Of a DNA stretch of 64,000 nucleotides, positions 26,431-35,710 are shown piece by piece. Origin of the DNA: Chryseobacterium tagetis (GTDB lineage Bacteria; Bacteroidota; Bacteroidia; Flavobacteriales; Weeksellaceae). The notes under the pieces were generated by a model that saw only the letters and a list, made by a program, of their open reading frames with translations, had not been told where the DNA came from and made no database searches. The first letter of the stretch is position 1, and the number at the start of each line of letters is the position of its first letter. The position numbers and the translations under genes were made by a program. The stretch lies in NCBI RefSeq assembly GCF_016735585.2, contig NZ_JAERSE020000003.1, positions 744,001 to 808,000 on the forward strand, in the 5' to 3' direction.

Positions 26431-26802
26431 ATGAAGAATAAGAGAATTTTAATTTTTGATGATGATGTTGCTATTTTGGAAGTAGTTACCATCATATTTG
26501 AAGAGAACGGTTATGAGGTCAAGATCTCAGAAACATCACATGATATTCTTGAGAAAGTAGGCGAATGTAAACCGGATATTATTTTAATGGATAACTGGAT
26601 TCCGAAGATCGGAGGGGTAGAAGCGACAAAAATTCTCAAAAACAATGAAGAATTTAAGCATATTCCGGTTATTTACATGACAGCAAATAATAATATTGCG
26701 GCTTTGGCATCAGAAGCACAGGCAGATGATTATATTTCAAAACCTTTTAATCTGGATGATCTGGAAGATAAAGTGGCAAAATATGTAAAAGAACAGGTGT
26801 AA
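26431..26802 (+). CDS. single-domain response regulator
   Basis: 123 residues, receiver only: acidic residues D10-D12, D54 in IILMDNWIPKIGG, Thr in VIYMTANNN, and Lys in DDYISKPF. The MDNWIP segment differs from the MDMMMP of the other receivers in this locus. As the last gene of the signalling run it probably receives phosphate from one of the two kinases. Confidence 0.9.
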   Translation: MKNKRILIFDDDVAILEVVTIIFEENGYEVKISETSHDILEKVGECKPDIILMDNWIPKIGGVEATKILKNNEEFKHIPVIYMTANNNIAALASEAQADDYISKPFNLDDLEDKVAKYVKEQV

Positions 26803-26844
26803 TACTTTTATTTTTTGGAATAAAGTAGCAATAAGCTATTCAAT

Positions 26845-26881
26845 AAAAAAGGATAATGATTTTGTGTCATTATCCTTTTTT
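26845..26881. terminator. bidirectional terminator between convergent genes
   Basis: AAAAAAGGATAATGA (26845-26859) and TCATTATCCTTTTTT (26867-26881) form a perfect 15-bp stem with a 7-nt loop. It serves the signalling run and the facing DUF4249 gene. Confidence 0.88.
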
Positions 26882-26916
26882 TATAAAATTGGGTTTTGTT
26901 TAATCTTTTATGAAAT

Positions 26917-27723
26917 TTATTGAATTACAGTACTTTTTGTCCTTACAGTATGCGCAGAAAAATAACCCAAAGCTCCGTTGCTGATATTGCTTGGAGGATT
27001 TGCAGGAGTAATTCCTCCTCCGGGACCCCCTCCGGAAAGTTGCAGAAGCGCTGAATAATAAGTGTACACATTTTCATCAATACACTGCATTTCCACGTGA
27101 ATGGTGTCACCTACCACGACTTTAATATCATCTGCATTACTGTCATCATTGGGAAGTATTAAAGGTCTTTGATTAAGCATTCCATTATTCACATTATCGG
27201 AAAATTCAGAGAAAAACTTTTTTGGATTATTATTTACGGTATACACAAAAAGATAACGGTTTCCTAAAGGTGAAGGATCCGTAAAAACTGGCAGAAGAGT
27301 ATAGCTTGTTTCACCTCCCACCATAAACGAATCCTGATCGAGACCGTCAAAAGAAACTGCTGTAGGCATTGTACTTTGCACAGAATATTGTTGTCCCTCT
27401 GCATTCACTTTCAAAGTATATGTTCTTCCCGATTGTCCTACAAAAGATGAGGTTGTATACATTCCATTGCCTACATATTGTAAGGTTTCCGTCTGTCCCA
27501 TATTGTCACTTAAAACAACTTGTGCATTTTCGACTGCCGGATACTGATTCGCTGCTGTAACGGCAACAGATTTCGTGATCTTCACATAATAAGGTCCGGC
27601 CTGATCGGTGATATTTCCTTCGATAACGATTTTTCCGCTTTCATTCGCCAGATCAAGATCGATTTCCTTTTCACAAGATGTAACGATAAACAGGGATAAT
27701 ATGATTAAAAATAAATTTTTCAT
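26917..27723 (-). CDS. DUF4249 family lipoprotein
   Basis: 268 residues. The lipobox is FIVTSC (Cys17), followed by the DUF4249 opening EKEIDLDLANESGKIVIEGNITD and an Ig-like beta-rich body. In Bacteroidetes this family is encoded next to a TonB-dependent receptor and probably acts as its outer-membrane partner, somewhat like SusD. Here it starts 3 bp after the receptor gene's stop in the same operon. The C-terminus (GGGPGGGITPANPPSN) is Gly/Pro-rich. Confidence 0.88.
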   Translation of the reverse strand: MKNLFLIILSLFIVTSCEKEIDLDLANESGKIVIEGNITDQAGPYYVKITKSVAVTAANQYPAVENAQVVLSDNMGQTETLQYVGNGMYTTSSFVGQSGRTYTLKVNAEGQQYSVQSTMPTAVSFDGLDQDSFMVGGETSYTLLPVFTDPSPLGNRYLFVYTVNNNPKKFFSEFSDNVNNGMLNQRPLILPNDDSNADDIKVVVGDTIHVEMQCIDENVYTYYSALLQLSGGGPGGGITPANPPSNISNGALGYFSAHTVRTKSTVIQ

Positions 27724-27726
27724 GAA

Positions 27727-30060
27727 TTAAAATTTGAAATTATAAGTGATATTGGGTACCCAACGGAAAAGAGAAGTCTGCATTGCTCTTGTCGTTCCTG
27801 GTTTGTCAGGATTATCCTCAAAAGTAATCGTATAGGCATTTTGTCTTCCATACACATTGTAAATTCCGAATGACCATGAACCTTTGAAACGTTTATTAGA
27901 ACTCGGTTCATACGTTGCACTCAAATCCATTCTGTGATAAGCAGGCATTCTGTCTGCATTTCTGCTGCTGTACTGGAAAACGGTTTGTCCGTTCAGTTCA
28001 TATTTTCCGGTAGGGAAGGTCACTGCATTTCCGGTGCTGTAAAGGAATAATCCCGAGAAAGACCATTTCGGATTCAATTGATAAGTGGCCACCACAGAAA
28101 GATCGTGGGTTTTATCCTGTCTTGCGTTGTACCATTCATTATCATTAATTCCGTTTATTTTTCTCTCCGTTTTAGATAACGTATAAGAAATCCATCCCGT
28201 CAGTTTACCGCTTTTTTTCTTGGCGATTAATTCCAGACCATATGCTCTTCCTTTTCCGAATAACAGCTCACTTTCTACGTCTGCAGCAGTATCGAAAGTA
28301 ATTTGCGCTCCGTTCTTATAATCAATCTGATTCTGCATAGATTTATAATAAATCTCAGCATTCAGTTCATAATTATTGTTGTTAAAATTTCGGCTGTATC
28401 CTGCACTGATCTGATCTGAGATTTCAGTTTTTACAGTATAACTGCTTCCAATCCACTGATCAGTAGGATTTCCGCTTCCGCTGGTGCTTAATAAATGTAA
28501 ATTCTGAGTATTTCTTGAATATCCTCCTTTAATACTGCTTACTTCATTAATTCTGTAATTCGCCGTAATTCTGGGTTCCAGATTGACATACGTTTTACCA
28601 AATTTTCCTTTTTCTAAATATTCAGAATCGGTAAGAACACCATTTTCATACGTGTTGAAGGTATCACCACCCAACACACTGAATACCGAAAGTCTTACTC
28701 CATAATTAATCGTCAACTTTTCTGTCGCTTTGAAATCATCATTAATATAAGCTGCATTTTCCCATGAATATCTTGCATTTCTCGGGAAACTGCTTACACT
28801 CGTTCCCGAAGCACTGCTTGGAGTAATCGTATGATAAATTGACTGCACACCAAATTTCACATTATGCTTGTTTCCTGCAAACCACGAAAAATCCTGCTTT
28901 ATATTCCAGTCTTCGATTTGAGAATCAAGCCCGAAAGTGTTGTTGTTACTGCTTAAACTTACATTATAATTGTAATTGCTGTAAATAAATGACGTATTCG
29001 AAAATAACTTGCTGCTTATAATACTGTTCCAGCGCAAAGTAGCCGTTGTGTTTCCCCAGTCGGTTGAAAAAGTATCTCCCAAACCTAAAACATCCCTCCC
29101 AAAATATCCGGATAAATAAAGACGGTTATTGTCATTGATCTGATAATTGGCTTTAAGATTTAAATCATAAAAATACAATTTACTGTCCTTAAAATCATCG
29201 GTTGCCTTTAAAAACAAATCGGCATAGGTTCTTCTTCCTGAAATGATAAACGATGATTTTTCCTTTTGAATAGGACCTTCAACGCTCAGCCTGCTGCTGA
29301 TTAAACCAATTCCCCCATTTACATTATAATCTTTATTGTTTCCGTCTTTCATTTTCACATCAAGCACAGAAGAAAGTCGGCCTCCGTATTGAGCAGGACT
29401 GTTTCCTTTGATGATACTTACGTCTTTTAACGCATCACTGTTAAATGTACTGAAAAACCCAAGTAAATGGGACGCATTATAAACAGGGGCTTCATCCAGT
29501 AAGATCAAGTTCTGATCCGTAGCACCACCTCGTACAGAAAATCCACTGTTTCCTTCACCGGTACTTTTTATTCCCGGCAATAGCTGAATGGTTTTCATTA
29601 CGTCCTTTTCTCCGAACAAAACTGGAAGTTTTTCAATGTTTTTAATGCTCAGCGTTTCGGTCCCCATTTGAGCCGAAGAAAGATTTTTGTCTTTTTTCAC
29701 ACCGGAAACGACCACTTCCTCAATTTGTGCGACTTTATCCTGTTCTTCAGCAGGAAGCTCAATATTAATCTTCACATTATCTTCTACATTTACAATCTGT
29801 TGCAGATCTTTAAAACCTGATTTGGAGAAAAGTAAAGTATAAGAACCTTTCGGTAATGAAAGAGAATAAAATCCGTATTCGTTGGCAACGACAGAAATAC
29901 TGGGATCTTCTGCAACTTTTATGGAAACGCCCAAGAGCAATTCTCCATTTTTTTTATCTTTCACGGTCCCGCTCACCGAATAATTTTGCTGGGCAAAAAA
30001 AACTGTACTGAAACAGATTGCGGCCATAGTAGTCGCAATTTTCATGGAAGATGTCTGCAT
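27727..30060 (-). CDS. TonB-dependent receptor
   Basis: 777 residues, outer membrane. A signal peptide (ends FFAQQ) precedes a carboxypeptidase-like regulatory domain (VSGTVKDKKNGELLLGVSIKV), then the plug (VKKDKNLSSAQMGTETLSIKNIEKLPVLFGEKDVM in part, IKSTGEGNSGFSVRGG), then the beta-barrel to the C-terminal aromatic RWVPNITYNFKF. It imports a ligand I cannot name, with energy from TonB-ExbBD. No siderophore or sugar genes lie beside it. The promoter is at 30109-30140. A second ATG at 30045 is also possible as start. Confidence 0.93.
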   Translation of the reverse strand: MQTSSMKIATTMAAICFSTVFFAQQNYSVSGTVKDKKNGELLLGVSIKVAEDPSISVVANEYGFYSLSLPKGSYTLLFSKSGFKDLQQIVNVEDNVKINIELPAEEQDKVAQIEEVVVSGVKKDKNLSSAQMGTETLSIKNIEKLPVLFGEKDVMKTIQLLPGIKSTGEGNSGFSVRGGATDQNLILLDEAPVYNASHLLGFFSTFNSDALKDVSIIKGNSPAQYGGRLSSVLDVKMKDGNNKDYNVNGGIGLISSRLSVEGPIQKEKSSFIISGRRTYADLFLKATDDFKDSKLYFYDLNLKANYQINDNNRLYLSGYFGRDVLGLGDTFSTDWGNTTATLRWNSIISSKLFSNTSFIYSNYNYNVSLSSNNNTFGLDSQIEDWNIKQDFSWFAGNKHNVKFGVQSIYHTITPSSASGTSVSSFPRNARYSWENAAYINDDFKATEKLTINYGVRLSVFSVLGGDTFNTYENGVLTDSEYLEKGKFGKTYVNLEPRITANYRINEVSSIKGGYSRNTQNLHLLSTSGSGNPTDQWIGSSYTVKTEISDQISAGYSRNFNNNNYELNAEIYYKSMQNQIDYKNGAQITFDTAADVESELLFGKGRAYGLELIAKKKSGKLTGWISYTLSKTERKINGINDNEWYNARQDKTHDLSVVATYQLNPKWSFSGLFLYSTGNAVTFPTGKYELNGQTVFQYSSRNADRMPAYHRMDLSATYEPSSNKRFKGSWSFGIYNVYGRQNAYTITFEDNPDKPGTTRAMQTSLFRWVPNITYNFKF

Positions 30061-30108
30061 CTCAATATTTTATAAGTTTATTGTTGTATAGTAAATGTAT
30101 TTGACTCT

Positions 30109-30140
30109 CAAATATACTCTATTTCTAAAGTATTTATCAA
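30109..30140 (-). promoter_or_regulatory. promoter of the TonB receptor operon
   Basis: On the reverse strand TTG (30138-30140), a 21-nt spacer and TATATTTG (30109-30116) match the flavobacterial consensus, leaving a leader of about 40 nt. Confidence 0.6.
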
Positions 30141-30411
30141 AATAGAGTGATATGTTTATTAATTAGTAACATGAATCCTGCAAATGTTTCAAGCGTTATA
30201 ACTTTTTATAAAACTAGAAATGTTTACGGGAAATAATTAAATCGTATTTTTTGTAAGTTTATTGTAATTTGTAAGAATAAAATTGAATCTACAGGAAATA
30301 AATAGATAACAAAATGTAAAAAGTTAAACAATTCTTATTGTTTAGCTTTTTAATAATAGCAATAAAAAGTATTTACTTAAAAGTATATTTTTGTCATGAA
30401 TAAGTAAGACT

Positions 30412-30576
30412 ATGTTAACGAAGGCAGAAAAAACGAAACAATTTATCTTGGAAACGGCCAGTCCTATTTATAATGAGAAAGGAATTTCCGGAGTAAGTAT
30501 TGATGATGTTTTAGAATCTACTAAACTAACAAAAGGTTGTATTTATGGACATTTATCAAAATTGCCTCAGTCTTAA
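30412..30576 (+). pseudogene. truncated TetR-family regulator
   Basis: 54 codons holding only the TetR DNA-binding helices: TKQFILETASPIYNEKGISG, then VSIDDVLESTKLTKGCIYGH. In intact relatives GHFENKEEL follows. Here the frame reads LSKLPQS and stops, so the ligand-binding domain is lost. A TATTTTTG box lies just upstream. A short DNA-binding peptide could in principle still be made. The gap 30141-30411 shows only A/T-rich sequence. Confidence 0.7.
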
Positions 30577-30641
30577 ATATAAATAAACTAATCATTTTCA
30601 ATGTCAAAAGTTAATGATTGGTATTTATTCACTTTTAACTT

Positions 30642-31598
30642 CTAATTATTGTTGAGATGCAACCAGGCTACTTTTTGAGCTGATTCGTGTTCTTGTCCTA
30701 GAATATCTTTATACAGGTCTGGCCGTCGTGCATTAATATAACGATATCCACCAGCTTGCATTAGCTTATCGTGTGTAATGGTTGTAATGACAAAACTATC
30801 TTCAAATGTGCGGCATTCAGCAAGAATATCCCCAAATGGATCTAAAATCATGGAACACCCATTTTTTAATTGATCATCATCCATGCCGATAGGATTTGAG
30901 AAAACAACATACACTGCATTGTCATAGGCTCTAGCCGGTAACCACTTCATTAGCCAGCTGCGTCCTTTCATTCCGTCAAATTCCAAACGCAGTGATGTGG
31001 GATCGTTTTTTCGGTTTTGCCAGAGCTGAACATCTACGAAGCCTGCTCCGGGCCGGGCCGAAGGTGTACACATAGTCACATGAGGCATAAAGATGATATC
31101 AGCACCCAATAATTTTGTTGCACGCACATTTTCAATCACATTATTATCATAACAGATTAAAATACCACATTTCCATCCTTTAATTTCAAAAATAGTATAG
31201 TTTTGTCCTGCAGTTAGATAAGGATTTATAAAAGGATGTAACTTACGATGTTTTGCAATTAATCCATTGCCGTCTACACAGATGTAAGGCTTGTATAAAT
31301 TATCGTTTTCATCTTTCTCAAATAAACCTGCAAGAATAATGATATTATATTGAGCCGCTATTGCAATCAGTTGCCGGGTACTTTCCCCGTCGGGAACAAG
31401 TTCGGCGATAGCAAGCATTTGCTCTTTATCTAATTTTCGCGCAAAGGTATAACCTGTAATGGAGCATTCGTGAAAAGCAATCACTTCCGCTCCTTGTGCG
31501 GCAGCTTCTTGTGCCAATTTTTCAATAACAGAAAGATTATAGGCTTTGTCCGCACTTTTATGCTCAAACTGTGCGGTTGCAATTTTTAATTTGTCCAT
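30642..31598 (-). CDS. carbon-nitrogen hydrolase (nitrilase superfamily)
   Basis: 318 residues with the Glu-Lys-Cys triad in place: Glu in IAFHECSITGYTF, Lys in AKHRKLHPF, and Cys in CGILICYDNNVIENVR. The fold cleaves non-peptide C-N bonds in amides, carbamoyl compounds or nitriles. The size and motifs are nearest to N-carbamoylputrescine amidase-like members, but the substrate is not determined. It lies 41 bp after the stop of an AraC regulator on the same strand, probably its regulator. Confidence 0.88.
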   Translation of the reverse strand: MDKLKIATAQFEHKSADKAYNLSVIEKLAQEAAAQGAEVIAFHECSITGYTFARKLDKEQMLAIAELVPDGESTRQLIAIAAQYNIIILAGLFEKDENDNLYKPYICVDGNGLIAKHRKLHPFINPYLTAGQNYTIFEIKGWKCGILICYDNNVIENVRATKLLGADIIFMPHVTMCTPSARPGAGFVDVQLWQNRKNDPTSLRLEFDGMKGRSWLMKWLPARAYDNAVYVVFSNPIGMDDDQLKNGCSMILDPFGDILAECRTFEDSFVITTITHDKLMQAGGYRYINARRPDLYKDILGQEHESAQKVAWLHLNNN

Positions 31599-31639
31599 AT
31601 TTTTTTGTTTAATCGATGGACAAAGCTAAACCAACATTC

Positions 31640-32479
31640 TTAAACCAAATTGTACAAACCCGACATCTGATTAGGACCGTCTTTAAATTCCATAAAATTT
31701 ACAGCGAGCCTGTTTGTACTATTTAAATACTGGGAAGGGGTGATGCCTGTATATTTTTTAAACATTCTGATAAGATGAGACTGATCAAAATATCCGCTTT
31801 CATAGCTAATGCCGGTCAGATTGGCTTCAGTTGGTTTATTACGGAGTAATTTCAGAAAGGAGTGAAGTTGGATGATATTGACATATTTTTTTGGACTCAT
31901 TCCGACCTGTTGTGCAAATGTTCTTTCTATGTGCCGCTCAGTATAACCAGTATAGTTAACAAGTTGTTCAATAGTTACCAAACCTTTATGCTGATCGATA
32001 TGCTGCAGTACTTTAGGAAGTAAAGTTTGACCTGGAGATTGACGCTTAAGTGATAATTCATAAAAGAAGGTATTTAAAGCATTTATTTTCTCTGTTGTAT
32101 ATGTAATATTGAAAAGGCTGTCATAGAGGTTATTAGCTAACGATCCAAAAATTTCCTGTGAGCTAATGATCTGGTCTTTTAATTCAATAGCGGGAATGCC
32201 AAGCAGCCTGTACAGTCCATCGGGCTGAAATACAACAATAATAAAGGAAGCCTGTTCGGAAAAGGCGAGGTCTTGAAAATGGCTGATCTGGCCATACAAA
32301 AATGAATGTGGGAGATGTTGACTGTGATTGATAGATAAATTGCTTTCATTCAGAAGAAATACCATCCCGGTATTTCCATCCGAAAATAAACGCAGTTTTT
32401 TATGCTGATCATGAGTACTTTCCAAAAAAAGATAGTGTTTAATATAGGGCGTTAAAATTTTTATTGGAAGTATCTGCAT
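31640..32479 (-). CDS. AraC-family transcriptional regulator
   Basis: 279 residues. The N-terminal sensing domain starts MQILPIKILTPYIKHYLFLES. The C-terminal helix-turn-helix pair reads VTIEQLVNYTGYTERHIERTF and LTGISYESGYFDQSHLIRMFK, closing with GITPSQYLN. An upstream ATG at 32518 is in frame, but the reverse-strand box TACATTTG lies within that first stretch, so I prefer 32479. It precedes the nitrilase gene and is probably its activator. Confidence 0.85.
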   Translation of the reverse strand: MQILPIKILTPYIKHYLFLESTHDQHKKLRLFSDGNTGMVFLLNESNLSINHSQHLPHSFLYGQISHFQDLAFSEQASFIIVVFQPDGLYRLLGIPAIELKDQIISSQEIFGSLANNLYDSLFNITYTTEKINALNTFFYELSLKRQSPGQTLLPKVLQHIDQHKGLVTIEQLVNYTGYTERHIERTFAQQVGMSPKKYVNIIQLHSFLKLLRNKPTEANLTGISYESGYFDQSHLIRMFKKYTGITPSQYLNSTNRLAVNFMEFKDGPNQMSGLYNLV

Positions 32480-32505
32480 AAGCCGGATCCGGAAATTCAC
32501 TATCT

Positions 32506-32513
32506 CAAATGTA
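32506..32513 (-). promoter_or_regulatory. -7 box of the AraC/nitrilase unit
   Basis: Reverse-strand TACATTTG matches TAnnTTTG, with transcription expected near 32500. No clear TTG lies at the -33 distance. Confidence 0.45.
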
Positions 32514-32862
32514 CGCATTTCCCATTGTTATGGAAAATGTATACTCGCGAATAAATGAAGTAAATCTCAATTTTTAAAATTTGAAGAATTCTTAATAATT
32601 CATAATACAATCGGTGTTTTTTGTTTTTCTTTAATATAACTGTGTAAAAGATTATAACAGAATATCAAAATTCCTTGTTCTAAGTAAAATTTAGACATCG
32701 TAATTATGATTATTGTAATCTGTTGAAAGAAAGTGTCTTACGTGTTGTTTGTTGTTTGGTGGATGTCGTAAAAAAAATGACAATTAGTATATTTTTGATA
32801 ATTTTAAGGCTGAAATTTTATTAAAAAATCAATGTTTATTCAAATTAGTTTATACATTTGTA

Positions 32863-32870
32863 TCGTTCAA
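32863..32870 (+). promoter_or_regulatory. -7 box of the ilv operon leader
   Basis: TACATTTG matches TAnnTTTG and would start transcription about 6 nt before the leader ATG at 32882. The rest of the 363-bp gap between the divergent AraC gene and the leader is AT-rich, with another TATTTTTG near 32789 and nothing else I recognise. Confidence 0.55.
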
Positions 32871-32881
32871 AACGAGCAGAT

Positions 32882-32938
32882 ATGAATAAAACAATAATTA
32901 TTTTCTTCATCCTTGTCATTATCGGATTCCGGTGGTGA
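32882..32938 (+). CDS. ilvL: ilv leader peptide
   Basis: An 18-codon reading frame, MNKTIIIFFILVIIGFRW, lies between the promoter and ilvE. It has six Ile, one Leu and one Val, including III and VII clusters, as expected of a peptide that senses charged branched-chain tRNAs. Its stop codon overlaps the 5' arm of the predicted antiterminator, the arrangement used in classical attenuation. It is too short to be a protein in its own right. Confidence 0.75.
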   Translation: MNKTIIIFFILVIIGFRW

Positions 32939-32992
32939 GTGATGGCTTGTGATAATTTTTGAAATTGAAATACGACAGACCATTCTCATCAC
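32932..32992 (+). promoter_or_regulatory. antiterminator of the ilv attenuator
   Basis: Bases 32932-32945 pair with 32980-32992: eight pairs (32932-32939 with 32985-32992), a bulged T at 32940, then five more (32941-32945 with 32980-32984). This 13-bp helix uses up the 5' arm of the terminator at 32979-33007, so only one of the two can form. Confidence 0.65.
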
Positions 32993-33007
32993 GAGAGTGG
33001 TTTTTTT
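32979..33007 (+). terminator. attenuator terminator before ilvE
   Basis: ACCATTCTC (32979-32987), loop ATCAC, GAGAGTGGT (32993-33001) and seven Ts. All nine pairs form, one as G-U. It lies 41 bp after the leader stop and 48 bp before the ilvE start, in the transcribed leader. Confidence 0.82.
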
Positions 33008-33054
33008 ATTTAAAAAAGATAAAACAAATAATAAACATAAAAAATCAACACAAA

Positions 33055-33957
33055 ATGTATTACAATGACGACAGTGTTCTCTTTTTTGATGGGGAATATG
33101 TGAAAGCAAAAGAAGCCAAGACCGACTTGTACAGTCAATCGTTACACTACGGATATGCTGTTTTCGAAGGAATTAAATCTTACAAAACAGCCAATGGAAC
33201 CAAAATTTTTAAAGCAGAAAAACATTATGACAGATTGAGAAGATCTGCAGAAACAATGTTGATGCCTTTCAATTATTCTACCGAGGAAATGGTGGAAGCA
33301 ACTTATAAATTACTCGAAATTAATAATCTAAGCAACGCATACATTCGTCCATTGGTCATTTGTTCTCCGAATATGGCTTTGTCAAAAGGTCAAAAAAGTT
33401 ATCTCGTAATCGAAGTTTGGAATTGGGACAACGGGTATATGGCAAACAAAATGAGAATTATGACGTCGTCATTTGAACGCCCAAATCCAAAAGCTTTTAA
33501 AGTTGAAGCAAAAGTGAGCGGTCATTATGTAAACTCCATTTTGGCTTGTCAGGAAGCGAAAGACAAAGGTTTTGATGAAGCTTTAGTTCTGGATGCAGAT
33601 GGAAATGTAGCAGAAAGTTCAGGTGCCAATATCTTCTTCGAAAAAGAGGGGAAATTATTTACACCAGCCAAAGGAAGTATTCTTCCGGGAATTACACGTG
33701 CAACGGTTTTACAACTTTGTGAGGGATTGGGAATTCCGACAGTAGAAAAATTCTTCAAACCAGAAGAAATGCAAGGCGCAGATGCCGGATTTTTCTGCGG
33801 AACAGCAGCTGAAATTGTAGCATTGGATTCTCTGGATAACATTCCTTTCAAACTGAATTGGGAAGACAGTTTATCAGCAAAAATTCAAACAGCTTATCGC
33901 CACCTTGTGTTAGAAGAAGATTATTCTTATTTAAAATCAGACTTGCAATATGTGTAA
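33055..33957 (+). CDS. ilvE: branched-chain amino acid aminotransferase
   Basis: 300 residues, PLP fold type IV. The start [21 protein letters not shown] is followed by [14 protein letters not shown], the PLP Lys region around [28 protein letters not shown] in part, and [12 protein letters not shown]. It catalyses the last step of Ile, Val and Leu synthesis. The ATG at 33055 fits the family start and lies just after the attenuator. Its stop overlaps ilvD by 8 nt, which suggests translational coupling. Confidence 0.93.
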   Translation: MYYNDDSVLFFDGEYVKAKEAKTDLYSQSLHYGYAVFEGIKSYKTANGTKIFKAEKHYDRLRRSAETMLMPFNYSTEEMVEATYKLLEINNLSNAYIRPLVICSPNMALSKGQKSYLVIEVWNWDNGYMANKMRIMTSSFERPNPKAFKVEAKVSGHYVNSILACQEAKDKGFDEALVLDADGNVAESSGANIFFEKEGKLFTPAKGSILPGITRATVLQLCEGLGIPTVEKFFKPEEMQGADAGFFCGTAAEIVALDSLDNIPFKLNWEDSLSAKIQTAYRHLVLEEDYSYLKSDLQYV

Positions 33958-35635
33958 CGTAGAATTGAACAAATATTCCAAAACACTCACAAAAGACCCG
34001 ACTCAACCTGCAACTCAGGCGATGTTTTATGGGATTGGATTTCAAAAAGAAGATTTCGACAAAGCACAGATTGGAATTGCAAGTATGGGTTACGACGGAA
34101 ACACTTGTAATATGCACTTGAATGGGTTGGCCGAAATTGTAAAAAAAGGAGTCAATGAACAAAACTTAGTTGGATTAATGTTCCATACCATCGGAATAAG
34201 TGACGGAATGACCAATGGAACCGACGGAATGCGTTATTCTCTTGTAAGCCGAGATATCATTGCAGATTCTATCGAAGCCGTTTGTGCAGGTCAATATTAC
34301 GATGGATTGATTACCGTTCCCGGTTGTGACAAAAATATGCCTGGTTCTCTGATGGCGATGGCTCGTCTAGACCGCCCTTCGATAATGGTTTATGGCGGAA
34401 GTATTGCGCCGGGACATTACAAAGGAGAAGATTTGAATATTGTTTCGGCTTTTGAGGCATTAGGAAACAAAATCGCAGGTAAAATTTCCGAGGAAGATTT
34501 TCAAGGGGTCATTCAAAACTCCTGTCCAAGTGCAGGTGCGTGTGGCGGAATGTACACTGCCAATACAATGGCTTCTGCAATCGAAGCGCTCGGAATGAGT
34601 TTGCCTTATTCTTCATCTTATCCTGCACTTAGTAAAGAAAAAAAAGAAGAATGCCAGTTCGCTGGGCATTACGTTAAAATCCTTTTGGAAAAAGACATTA
34701 AACCGTCTGATATTATGACACCAAAAGCTTTCGAAAATGCTTTAAGGTTAATTATGATTTTGGGTGGAAGTACAAATGCTGTATTACATTTCATTGCAAT
34801 TGCAAAATCCATCGGATACAATTTAACTTTAGATGACTTTCAAAAAATAAGCGATGAAACTCCATTTTTAGCTGACCTAAAACCAAGTGGGAAATATCTG
34901 ATGGAAGACCTTCACAAAGTGGGCGGAGTTCCGGCGGTAATGAAATATCTCTTGGATTTAGGCTTGCTTCACGGAGATTGTTTAACGGTTACAGGAAAAA
35001 CCATCGCAGAAAATCTGGAACACGTGACTTCAATTATCGACAGACAGCAGAATATCATTCACGATATCAAAAATCCAATTAAAGAAACAGGACATATCAG
35101 AATTATGTATGGAAATCTTGCTGAGAAAGGTTCTGTTGCCAAAATTACAGGGAAAGAAGGCGCTTATTTTAAAGGAACCGCGATTGTCTTTGACGGCGAA
35201 AAAGAATTCATCAAAGGTATCGAAGACAAAAAAATCCAAGAAGGAAATGTAGTTGTTATCAAAAATGAAGGCCCAAAAGGCGCCCCCGGAATGCCGGAAA
35301 TGTTAAAGCCAACTTCTGCTTTGATGGGGTCTGGTTTAGGTAAAAATGTCGCTTTGATTACAGACGGAAGATTTTCCGGAGGAACACATGGTTTTGTTGT
35401 TGGTCACATTACACCGGAAGCTTTTTCCGGAGGATTGATAGGTTTAATAAAAGACGGTGATGTGATTGAATTGGATGCAGAAAAAAATACCATCAATGCC
35501 CTATTGTCAGATGAAGAAATTGACAAAAGAAAAGCCGAGTTCCAACAATCCGAATATAAAGTGAAAAGCGGTGTTTTGTACAAATATGCCAAGTCTGTAG
35601 CAGATGCATCGCAAGGTTGTGTAACCGATTTATAA
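33950..35635 (+). CDS. ilvD: dihydroxy-acid dehydratase
   Basis: 561 residues. The Fe-S ligands appear as Cys in [31 protein letters not shown] and [25 protein letters not shown]. The C-terminal [18 protein letters not shown] is also characteristic. It dehydrates dihydroxy-isovalerate and dihydroxy-methylvalerate to the 2-keto acids. The ATG lies within the end of ilvE (ATGTGTAA overlap). An extragenic repeat (35637-35700) separates it from ilvB. Confidence 0.95.
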   Translation: MCNVELNKYSKTLTKDPTQPATQAMFYGIGFQKEDFDKAQIGIASMGYDGNTCNMHLNGLAEIVKKGVNEQNLVGLMFHTIGISDGMTNGTDGMRYSLVSRDIIADSIEAVCAGQYYDGLITVPGCDKNMPGSLMAMARLDRPSIMVYGGSIAPGHYKGEDLNIVSAFEALGNKIAGKISEEDFQGVIQNSCPSAGACGGMYTANTMASAIEALGMSLPYSSSYPALSKEKKEECQFAGHYVKILLEKDIKPSDIMTPKAFENALRLIMILGGSTNAVLHFIAIAKSIGYNLTLDDFQKISDETPFLADLKPSGKYLMEDLHKVGGVPAVMKYLLDLGLLHGDCLTVTGKTIAENLEHVTSIIDRQQNIIHDIKNPIKETGHIRIMYGNLAEKGSVAKITGKEGAYFKGTAIVFDGEKEFIKGIEDKKIQEGNVVVIKNEGPKGAPGMPEMLKPTSALMGSGLGKNVALITDGRFSGGTHGFVVGHITPEAFSGGLIGLIKDGDVIELDAEKNTINALLSDEEIDKRKAEFQQSEYKVKSGVLYKYAKSVADASQGCVTDL

Positions 35636-35636
35636 A

Positions 35637-35700
35637 TTATAGGAACGGACTTTAGCCTGTTTTCGTCAGCAGAAATTATGGGGCTTTAGCCAAAATTTAA
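35637..35700. repeat. extragenic repeat, family B copy 1
   Basis: TATAGGAACGGACTTTAGCC, a spacer and GGGGCTTTAGCCAAAATTTA match 54742-54805. Both ends are small hairpins around TTTA (GGCTTTAGCC; GGACTTTAGTCC in copy 2). Confidence 0.7.
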
Positions 35701-35710
35701 AACATTTAGT

